Shown here: piece after piece, positions 41,789 through 49,526 of the stretch
Layout of the letters: every line of letters begins with the position of its first letter
Numbering within the stretch: the first letter of the stretch is position 1
Source: Bacillota bacterium
GTDB taxonomy: Bacteria > Bacillota > Clostridia > Acetivibrionales > Acetivibrionaceae
Direction of reading: 5' to 3'
DNA length: 64,000 nucleotides
Assembly: GCA_023398495.1 (NCBI GenBank)
Contig: JAEWSG010000039.1
Coordinates: 62,001-126,000 of the forward strand
Translations under genes and position numbers: made by a program
Notes under the pieces: model-generated
Databases searched by the model: none
Told to the model about the DNA's origin: nothing
Seen by the model: the letters and a program-made list of their open reading frames with translations, nothing else

Positions 41789-41817
41789 TTGAATAATACA
41801 CCAAACCCATGTATAAT
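41789..41817 (+). promoter_or_regulatory. Promoter of the LacI-type regulator
   Basis: TTGAAT at 41789-41794, 17 bases, TATAAT at 41812-41817; expected start near 41824. Confidence 0.7.
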
Positions 41818-41826
41818 AATTTAGTA

Positions 41827-41836
41827 AACGCGCGTT
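41827..41836. promoter_or_regulatory. LacI-type operator candidate
   Basis: AACGCGCGTT is a perfect palindrome with a central CG, the kind bound by LacI-family proteins, placed a few bases after the predicted transcription start; suggests autorepression. Not repeated before the phosphorylase genes, as far as I can see. Confidence 0.5.
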
Positions 41837-41849
41837 CATGGGGGTGGAT

Positions 41850-42899
41850 ATGAAGAGTGAGGATATAGCTCGGCTGGCAGGAGTGTCCAGGAGTACGGTG
41901 TCTAGAGTTATCAACAACTATCCTAATGTTCCTGAAAAGACCCGGGCAAAGGTTCTTAAAATAATTGAAGAGTATAACTATGAACCTAACACATCCGCAC
42001 GAATATTAGCAGGCAAATCCAACAACACTATAGGCTTATTTGTAATAAGTGTATCTGAAAACGACGGACCAAGCAAAATCTATCAAAGTGCATACTATTC
42101 GACTTTTATCAATACAGTTGTTGACACTGCAAATACCATAGGTTACTATGTTTTGGTGCATACAATTTACTCAGGCAAGGATTACTCGAAAATCAGCCAG
42201 TCTTTTATGCAGAAAAGGATAAGCGGAGCAATTCTTGTAGGAAATGAAAAGGACCTGAGCACGATTAAAAATGTAGCCAGAATGGGATATCCTATGGGGA
42301 TTGTAGATTATGATGTTGGGGAAATAGAAAAGAACAAGCTGAATAATTCCAGTCTGATTGTTGTTAATTCTTCGGATTTTGAGGGGACAGTTGAGGCATT
42401 AAACCATCTCGTTGGATTGGGACACAGGGAAATTGGAATCATAACAGGCCGTATGGGTACATATTCCGGGAAAGAACGCTACAGAGCATATAGATATGCC
42501 CTTAAAGAAAACGGCATAGAGATTAAACCTGAGTTTATATTAAAGGGTGAGTTTTTGAAAAAAAATACGTACGATGAAGTGAAAAAACTTATCGATTCTA
42601 AAAAACTTCCCACTGCTTTGTTTGCGTGTAATGACGATATGGCCATAGCTGCAATGGAAGTATTTACAGATGAAGGTATCAGAGTTCCTGAAGACATATC
42701 GGTCATTGGATTTGACGATATACCTGTGGCTTCTCACGTAAAGCCCGCACTTTCAACAGTAAATATACCGGTCGACAATATGGTTACGCAGGTGACAGAA
42801 GCACTTATAAACAATATAGAACAAGGTACAAAAGCTTTTAGTTCCTACACCTATCCCACAAAATTTATAGCAAGGGATACATGTGCTGTTAAAAAGTGA
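41850..42899 (+). CDS. LacI-family transcriptional regulator
   Basis: A 349-residue regulator: helix-turn-helix SEDIARLAGVSRSTVSRVINNYPNVPEKT, hinge helix (ARILAGKSNNTIGLFV) and periplasmic-binding-protein-like sugar domain (GFDDIPVASHVKPALSTVNIP). ATG 41850 follows GGGGGTGG and is preferred to the ATG at 41838. It is directly upstream of the two phosphorylases, 110 bases apart, so the likely effector is cellobiose or another cellodextrin, as with GlyR-type LacI regulators of cellulosome bacteria (inference). Confidence 0.92.
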   Translation: MKSEDIARLAGVSRSTVSRVINNYPNVPEKTRAKVLKIIEEYNYEPNTSARILAGKSNNTIGLFVISVSENDGPSKIYQSAYYSTFINTVVDTANTIGYYVLVHTIYSGKDYSKISQSFMQKRISGAILVGNEKDLSTIKNVARMGYPMGIVDYDVGEIEKNKLNNSSLIVVNSSDFEGTVEALNHLVGLGHREIGIITGRMGTYSGKERYRAYRYALKENGIEIKPEFILKGEFLKKNTYDEVKKLIDSKKLPTALFACNDDMAIAAMEVFTDEGIRVPEDISVIGFDDIPVASHVKPALSTVNIPVDNMVTQVTEALINNIEQGTKAFSSYTYPTKFIARDTCAVKK

Positions 42900-43008
42900 A
42901 GATAATAATTAGCGTATAACTATTGTTAAAGCGGCAACAAAATTGATAGCAAGTTATGCTGACATATATGATAAAAAAGAAAATTATAAAATACAAGGAG
43001 GCAATAAA

Positions 43009-45444
43009 ATGAAATTCGGTTTTTTTGATGACTTAAACAAAGAGTATGTAATCACATCTCCAACCACTCCTTATCCATGGATTAACTACCTTGGAACACA
43101 GGAATTTTTCTCCCTTATCTCAAATACAGCAGGAGGATATACCTTCTATAGAGATGCAAAATTGAGACGATTAACAAGATACAGGTACAATAATGTGCCT
43201 ATAGATATGGGCGGACGCTATTTCTACATACATGACAATGGCGATTTCTGGTCACCGGGATGGTCACCTGTCAAGAAAGAGCTAGACAGCTACGAATGCA
43301 GGCACGGTCTTGGGTATACAAAGATTACAGGTAAGAGGAACGATATAAGCACAGAAGTGACTTTCTTTGTTCCACAGGATTACAATGGTGAAATTCAAAA
43401 GGTTGTAATAAAGAATGAAGGTAAAGAAACAAAGAAGATAACTCTTTTCTCCTTCGTTGAGTGGTGTTTGTGGAATGCATATGATGACATGACAAACTTC
43501 CAGAGAAACTTCAGTACTGGAGAAGTTGAAGTCGAAGGTTCGGTTATTTACCATAAAACAGAGTACAAAGAACGTAGAAATCACTATGCATTTTATTCAG
43601 TAAATGCACCTATCACAGGCTTTGATAGCGACAGAGACAGCTTTATCGGTCTTTACAATGGATTTGATGCACCACAGGCAGTGGTTGCAGGTAAGTCAAA
43701 CAACTCCGTTGCAGACGGCTGGTCACCTGTGGCATCACATTCAATAGAAATTGAGTTAAAAGCAGGCGAACAAAAAGACCTCGTGTTCATATTAGGTTAT
43801 GTTGAAAACAAACAGGAAGAAAAATTTGAATCCAAAGGTGTTATAAATAAGAAGAAAGCCAAAGAAATGATTGAAATGTTCAAGACTTCAGCTGATGTAG
43901 ACAAGGCTTTCAACCAGCTTAAGCAATACTGGGATTCACTCCTTTCAAAATACACAATAAACAGCCACGACGATAAACTAAACCGTATGGTAAACATTTG
44001 GAATCAGTATCAGTGTATGGTTACCTTCAATATGTCAAGAAGTGCATCATACTTTGAATCAGGTATCGGAAGAGGTATGGGCTTTAGAGACTCAAATCAA
44101 GACTTACTCGGATTTGTTCATCAGATTCCTGAAAGAGCAAGGGAAAGACTTATTGATATTGCTGCTACTCAGCTTGAAGACGGTGGTGCATATCACCAGT
44201 ACCAGCCGCTTACTAAGAAAGGTAATAACGAAATAGGCGGAGATTTCAACGACGATCCATTGTGGTTAATTCTTGCTGTTGCTGCATACGTTAAAGAAAC
44301 TGGAGACTTTGATATATTGAAGGAAAAGGTGCCTTTCAATAACGATGAAAGCAAAGCAGATACAATGTTTGAGCACTTAAAGCGTTCGTTCCACCATGTA
44401 ACAAACAACTTAGGTCCTCATGGGTTACCGCTCATTGGAAGAGCAGACTGGAACGACTGTCTCAATCTGAACTGCTTCTCCAATGTGCCGGACGAGTCCT
44501 TCCAGACTACAACAAGTAAAGAAGGCAAGGTTGCAGAATCGGTTATGATTGCCGGAATGTTTGTATTCAGCGGCGGCGACTATGTAAAGCTTTGCGAATA
44601 CATGGGCTTTAATGATGAAGCCAAGGAAGCTCAGAAAGAAATGGATAAGATGAAGGAAACTATTCTCAAGTACGGCTATGATGGAGAATGGTTCTTAAGA
44701 GCATATGATGACTTCGGCAAAAAGATAGGCAGCAAGGAAAACGAAGAAGGTAAGATATTTATTGAATCACAGGGCTTCTGCGTAATGGCAGGTGTAGGTC
44801 TTGAAGATGGAAAAGCAATGAAGGCAATGGATTCTGTTAAGACATATCTTGATACACCTTATGGTATAGTTCTTAACAATCCTGCATTTACAAAATATTA
44901 TATCGAATATGGTGAGATTTCAACATATCCTGCAGGTTATAAGGAAAATGCAGGTATCTTCTGCCACAACAATGCCTGGATAGTATGTGCAGAAACAGTT
45001 GTTGGAAGAGGAGATATGGCATTTGAATATTACTCAAAGATTGCTCCTGCATACACAGAAGAGATCAGTGAAATCCACAAATTAGAGCCATATGTATACG
45101 CTCAGATGATAGGTGGTAAAGATGCAAGACGTAAGGGTGAAGCAAAGAACTCATGGCTCACTGGAACTGCTGCATGGAATTTTGTTGCCATCTCCCAATG
45201 GATTCTTGGTATTAAACCTGAATTTGAGGGCTTGAAAATAGATCCATGTATTCCAAAAGCATGGGATGGATATTCAATTTCAAGGTGGTACAGGGGATCA
45301 ACTTATGTTATAGATGTTAAGAATCCTGATCATGTATCCACAGGAGTTAAGAAAGTTGTTGTTGACGGCAAGGAAATAAACGGAAATATTCTTCCTGTAT
45401 TCAATGACGGTAAAGAGCATAAAGTAGAAGTTGTAATGGGATAA
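43009..45444 (+). CDS. cbp: Cellobiose phosphorylase, GH94
   Basis: Cytoplasmic enzyme that splits cellobiose with phosphate into glucose-1-phosphate and glucose, saving one ATP. The 811-residue length is that of the family. Start MKFGFFDDLNKEYVITSPTT at ATG 43009 after AAGGAGG; the frame extension to 42943 is not used. The general-acid Asp is in GRADWNDCLN (Asp483); GIGRGMGFRDSNQDLLG and the C-terminal TGTAAW segment shape the phosphate and sugar sites. First of two GH94 genes in tandem; together they convert cellodextrins fully. Confidence 0.97.
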   Translation: MKFGFFDDLNKEYVITSPTTPYPWINYLGTQEFFSLISNTAGGYTFYRDAKLRRLTRYRYNNVPIDMGGRYFYIHDNGDFWSPGWSPVKKELDSYECRHGLGYTKITGKRNDISTEVTFFVPQDYNGEIQKVVIKNEGKETKKITLFSFVEWCLWNAYDDMTNFQRNFSTGEVEVEGSVIYHKTEYKERRNHYAFYSVNAPITGFDSDRDSFIGLYNGFDAPQAVVAGKSNNSVADGWSPVASHSIEIELKAGEQKDLVFILGYVENKQEEKFESKGVINKKKAKEMIEMFKTSADVDKAFNQLKQYWDSLLSKYTINSHDDKLNRMVNIWNQYQCMVTFNMSRSASYFESGIGRGMGFRDSNQDLLGFVHQIPERARERLIDIAATQLEDGGAYHQYQPLTKKGNNEIGGDFNDDPLWLILAVAAYVKETGDFDILKEKVPFNNDESKADTMFEHLKRSFHHVTNNLGPHGLPLIGRADWNDCLNLNCFSNVPDESFQTTTSKEGKVAESVMIAGMFVFSGGDYVKLCEYMGFNDEAKEAQKEMDKMKETILKYGYDGEWFLRAYDDFGKKIGSKENEEGKIFIESQGFCVMAGVGLEDGKAMKAMDSVKTYLDTPYGIVLNNPAFTKYYIEYGEISTYPAGYKENAGIFCHNNAWIVCAETVVGRGDMAFEYYSKIAPAYTEEISEIHKLEPYVYAQMIGGKDARRKGEAKNSWLTGTAAWNFVAISQWILGIKPEFEGLKIDPCIPKAWDGYSISRWYRGSTYVIDVKNPDHVSTGVKKVVVDGKEINGNILPVFNDGKEHKVEVVMG

Positions 45445-45455
45445 ATAATAACGGT

Positions 45456-45490
45456 TCCACCCCTTTAATAGTCTATATTATCGGGGTGGA
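45456..45490 (+). terminator. Stem-loop between the two phosphorylase genes
   Basis: TCCACCCC at 45456-45463 pairs with GGGGTGGA at 45483-45490; no T run follows. More likely an mRNA stabiliser or partial terminator setting the ratio of the two enzymes. Confidence 0.55.
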
Positions 45491-45574
45491 GTTAACTGTT
45501 TCCGGCTCACAGGGCTTGGGACGATGGAATATATCAAATTCAAATAGTATTTGTTAAGATAGAGGAGGTTTCTT

Positions 45575-48544
45575 ATGTTTGAAAAGTTAGTTGCGAGGGA
45601 AGTTAAGTTAACTCCCGAAGTGGTTTTAAGAAATAGCTTTAAAAGCTTAAACGAAAATGTGAAAGTTGATGCAATGTTTGCAGATACAACTTTTAAAAGT
45701 GTAATAGGAGTATCCGGATTGCCTTTTAAAGTGCCTGCGGTATTACAACTTTTAAAGAACAGGGATGTATCTGAATACCTTCTGACACAGGCTGTTGGAG
45801 GAGTATCCCTGATGCTTGAAGTGGAAAGCAACGGAAGTGTTTCAGTTTATAAAAGCAATAGCGGTGAAGTTCAGAAAGCAGATGTTCCTACAAATATCAA
45901 GCAAGGGATTGAAGCTGCACTTTCAAATGTAAACGTGTGGGCAGGGCAATTAAATAAAAATGGTGAGCATGTAATAGATTTGCGTACCCCAGCTCCAGGC
46001 CCTCACTTTTATGTTAACCTTCTTATGGGAAACAGAGTGGGCTTTGACCATGCCCTTCAAACAACTCCAAAGAGTGTTGTAGACAGACTTGGAAGAGGTG
46101 CATTCAGATCCCATGCGGCAACTCAGGTTCTTGCTACACGTTGGGACATGAGACAGGAAGAAGGAGGTTTTCCTGCAAACCGTCAGTTTTATCTTGTTGA
46201 AGGCTTTAAGAAGATTTTCTACTCAGCTGATCCTGGTGACAGTAATGTTGAAGCTGCAACATGTATTCATTCGCAGAATAATACAGTTATAGAATATAAA
46301 ACGAAATGTGGTCTTTCCATAAAGAGAACTATATTTATACTTCCGCAGATGGAAGGACTTCCATTAGCAACAGAGGTTCAGAAGATCGAAGTTAAAAACC
46401 TTACAGATAAGGAAAGAAACATCAAACTCATATATACAGGTATGTTTGGAACTCCTGCAACACATGCTGTGTTTGAGGATGTACTTTATTCAAATGTTAT
46501 TATGCAGTCATCCATTTTAAGAAAAGATGACGGTTCAATAATCGCTATCACTCCAGATTATTATCCCGAACCAGCGAGAGAAGATGTGAGATTCCATACA
46601 ATGATAGTCAGAAATGGTGACGGCGTTGAACTTCCTAAAGAGTTCTGTGCAAACTATAATGAACTTGTTGGAAACGGAACATTGGAAAATCCGGAGAATA
46701 TTAGCAAGCTTAGTAATAATTTTTACCGTAAAGGACCTGGTTTCTTTGCATTAGGTGCAGAGGCAAAGATTGGTGCAAATAAGACGGTTGAGTTTGACAA
46801 TTTCACAGGGTTATCTTCAAATAAGGTTAATCCTTCATTTAATGAAGAAGTATTCAAAAAAGAAGTTTCTAATCTTGTTGATAAATTCTCAAAAGCTGGA
46901 GAAGTTGAAAAAGCTTTTGAGCAGGTTATAAAATTCGCAGAAAAGTATTCTGGCTTCATGCAGCTTAAGACTGAAGATGAAGAGTTTAATACGTACTTCA
47001 ATAAAAATCTTCCATTCCAGGTACTTTACCAGACTTTCGTATCAAGATCTTTCTGTCAGACACAGAAAGGATACAGGGAGTTGGGTTTTAGAGAAATACA
47101 GGATATATATGCCTCCATGTACTACTTTGCGAGCATGGGAGAAGGCGAATTTGTCAAGCAGCTCCTTAAAGAATGGTGTTCAATGATATTTGAATTCGGT
47201 TATGCTTACCACAACTTCTTCTGGGAAGGTAAGGAACCGGGTAAGTGGTCTGATGATGCACTTTGGTTTGTGCAGGCAGTTTACCGTTATATCAGCTTGA
47301 CGGGAGATATTAAATTCCTGGATGAAGAAGTTGAAGTAGCAGGTACCAAGCCTGTATCAAAGAGACCTGTTTATGAGACTATCAAGGCACTTCTTAAATA
47401 CTCGGCACAGATTTCTGTGGGAAAGCATGGAATGCCGCTTCTTGACAATGCGGACTGGAATGACTGCCTGAAGCTTGATAATGACTTCATTGATGGAATC
47501 ACTAAGGAAAAGCGTTATAAGGAGCAGATTGCCAAAGGTGGCAAGATGGGCGATCCATTTGAGAGTGACTATTCAGAAAGTGTTATGAATGCCTTCTTGC
47601 TGAAGGTTGCTATAGACGAAATGATACAGCTGTCAGTAGAAAAAGGCGATGGCGAGTATAAGTCACAGCTTGAAGATATGTCTAAGAAGTTGTTTGATAA
47701 TATTCAGGAATACGCATGGAAGGAAGACTTCTTTGCAAGAGTATTGTTCAATAAGTTTAAAGATGGCAAGTTCACCTACCTTGGTGCTAAGGGAGATAAC
47801 CTATCCTCAGACCCTGAAATTGATGGTTCGTATTTCTTGAACTCATTCAGTTGGGCAATCCTTGCTGACTGTGCAAATGAACAGCAGATGGCGATTATGC
47901 TTGAAGTTATGGAAAAATACCTCAAGACACCTTATGGTATCAAGCTTGTAACACCTACAGACCTTGGAAAGGTTGCAAATGATACAGCTACAGGGCACTA
48001 TTTCCCTGGAGACAGAGAAAACGGCGGTGTATTCAAACACGCTACAATGATGGCTACAGCTGCAATGTTTAAGGCTGCAAAAACGGTAAAAAACAAGGAA
48101 CTTGCTGCAAAACTTGCAAATATGGGATACTGGATGGTTGACCTGGTTGCTCCGTTCAGAACAATGGCAAATCCGTTTGAGAAGGCTGGAAATCCGAGGT
48201 TCTGTACTCAATACAACAACAGTGACAATGGAGAAAATATCGGACCTATGTTAAGCGGAACTTCAACATGGTTCACATTGACACTAATGAGTGCCTTCGG
48301 AGTTGAATATACTACAAAAGGTCTGGTGCTTGATCCGGTAATCAGGGAAGAACAAAAGACCACTTCCTACAGCGTCAATACAGGTAAAGCTATGTATAAT
48401 ATAACAATAAAGAAACCGGAAGGATTTTACCGTAGTGCTGATGGAAACGTTAAAATTTCAGTTGACGGTAAAGGCATTGAAGGAAATCTTATTCCTTTAT
48501 TCAATGATAATAAGGAACATACTGTAGAAGTAATATTTGCATAA
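45575..48544 (+). CDS. cdp: Cellodextrin phosphorylase, GH94
   Basis: A 989-residue cytoplasmic enzyme that removes single glucose units as glucose-1-phosphate from cellotriose and longer cellodextrins. Family length is about 980-990. The general-acid Asp is in NADWNDCLK (Asp630); other GH94 segments are GYRELGFREIQDIYASM and GTSTWFTLTLMSAFG. Start ATG 45575 after AGGAGG. Pairs with cellobiose phosphorylase, 130 bases upstream, under the LacI regulator. Confidence 0.96.
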   Translation: MFEKLVAREVKLTPEVVLRNSFKSLNENVKVDAMFADTTFKSVIGVSGLPFKVPAVLQLLKNRDVSEYLLTQAVGGVSLMLEVESNGSVSVYKSNSGEVQKADVPTNIKQGIEAALSNVNVWAGQLNKNGEHVIDLRTPAPGPHFYVNLLMGNRVGFDHALQTTPKSVVDRLGRGAFRSHAATQVLATRWDMRQEEGGFPANRQFYLVEGFKKIFYSADPGDSNVEAATCIHSQNNTVIEYKTKCGLSIKRTIFILPQMEGLPLATEVQKIEVKNLTDKERNIKLIYTGMFGTPATHAVFEDVLYSNVIMQSSILRKDDGSIIAITPDYYPEPAREDVRFHTMIVRNGDGVELPKEFCANYNELVGNGTLENPENISKLSNNFYRKGPGFFALGAEAKIGANKTVEFDNFTGLSSNKVNPSFNEEVFKKEVSNLVDKFSKAGEVEKAFEQVIKFAEKYSGFMQLKTEDEEFNTYFNKNLPFQVLYQTFVSRSFCQTQKGYRELGFREIQDIYASMYYFASMGEGEFVKQLLKEWCSMIFEFGYAYHNFFWEGKEPGKWSDDALWFVQAVYRYISLTGDIKFLDEEVEVAGTKPVSKRPVYETIKALLKYSAQISVGKHGMPLLDNADWNDCLKLDNDFIDGITKEKRYKEQIAKGGKMGDPFESDYSESVMNAFLLKVAIDEMIQLSVEKGDGEYKSQLEDMSKKLFDNIQEYAWKEDFFARVLFNKFKDGKFTYLGAKGDNLSSDPEIDGSYFLNSFSWAILADCANEQQMAIMLEVMEKYLKTPYGIKLVTPTDLGKVANDTATGHYFPGDRENGGVFKHATMMATAAMFKAAKTVKNKELAAKLANMGYWMVDLVAPFRTMANPFEKAGNPRFCTQYNNSDNGENIGPMLSGTSTWFTLTLMSAFGVEYTTKGLVLDPVIREEQKTTSYSVNTGKAMYNITIKKPEGFYRSADGNVKISVDGKGIEGNLIPLFNDNKEHTVEVIFA

Positions 48545-48553
48545 TATAATATA

Positions 48554-48587
48554 AAAAATCCCGGGGAAATAAATCTCCGGGATTTTT
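48554..48587 (+). terminator. Strong intrinsic terminator
   Basis: AAAAATCCCGGG pairs with CTCCGGGATTTTT around a short AT loop, directly after the cdp stop. Confidence 0.85.
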
Positions 48588-48678
48588 AATACTATATATT
48601 TTTTTACTAATTAATCCCGGTAATTCTTTGTGAGGCATGTAAAATCCAAAATAAAAAGGGCATAATGCCCGGAAAACT

Positions 48679-48978
48679 TTAAACTTCAATTAATCCAAAT
48701 TTTCTAACCAACCATATACATAATTCTTGTTTTTTTGTGGTGGGTTTTTCTAACGGGATTATGATGCCGTTAAGAACTCTATAACATAATTCTGCAGAAA
48801 CAAAGTGAGTAGTCCCCGTTGATTCAAACTCAATTCTAAAAACCTGATTGTCATTTTTTATCTGTGTGTCTAAAACTTTTGCTTTTCTATATACGTCTCT
48901 AGCAGCAGGTGCGAAAATTGTGTCCCCAGGTAGTATGGCTACCTTATATGGTCGTTTTTTACTTTTTCTTTTGAACAT
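48679..48978 (-). CDS. Small hypothetical protein
   Basis: A 99-residue soluble protein, basic start MFKRKSKKRPYKVAILPGDTI, then beta-strand-like segments (FRIEFESTGTTHFVSAELCYRVLN). ATG 48978 is preceded by AGAGGGGG, so it is likely a real gene. No family recognised; size and pattern resemble small SH3/OB-like proteins. No neighbour on its strand. Confidence 0.65.
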   Translation of the reverse strand: MFKRKSKKRPYKVAILPGDTIFAPAARDVYRKAKVLDTQIKNDNQVFRIEFESTGTTHFVSAELCYRVLNGIIIPLEKPTTKKQELCIWLVRKFGLIEV

Positions 48979-49526
48979 TACAATTCCCCCTCTTCTTGTA
49001 GATATTGTACTGTATTTGTATTACTATATTCAAGTTAATTTATAGTAATTATCGTATAACATATTCATATCATTGACGAATGTTATTATGAAGTTCAATA
49101 ATATGCTAAAAATTGTATAATAATTCCGGTGTTAGAGGTTTGGAATTCATTTTAAATTTTTGCTAAATTACTCTGTTTTTGAGGTGGATTAAGTATGTGA
49201 ATTATTTTAGTATAATATACCACATAAAAAGACAAAATCCTCTAAATTTTTTAGTGTTTTATTAAAAAACTACTGGCTTAAGCATTGCTGTGTTTTTACC
49301 ACAGTATGGATAAATGGTAAAGAGGAAATTGATACTAAAGCTTTTAAGAATTAATCCCGATAAAATTAACGCATGTATATCAATTAATCAGTTTTTTAGT
49401 ATGGGAATTTATAAATATTATCTCTTGGTAAATCCCTATACTGGGGTTTGGAAAGGGGATTCGGCTTTACTGGTTTAAGAAGCTTTTGTAACAAAAAATA
49501 ATGCATAATTGAAAGGAGTAAGGGAA
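48979..49526. other. Long upstream region of the SLH protein gene
   Basis: 548 AT-rich bases without a supported gene. AAATCCC (near 49430) and GGGGATT (near 49456) could form a hairpin in the leader. No known riboswitch pattern recognised. Confidence 0.45.

Larger units (their letters stand above)
41520..41849. other. Intergenic region before the LacI gene
   Basis: 330 bases. The right end holds the promoter and palindrome below; the left part has only a weak ACCGGGAG-TTTTTTT run near 41552. No gene seen. Confidence 0.45.

Noticed and set aside
49380..49480. Possible cyclic-di-GMP or other riboswitch before the SLH gene
   Set aside because: The conserved core bases of known classes are not present; only a weak hairpin is seen.
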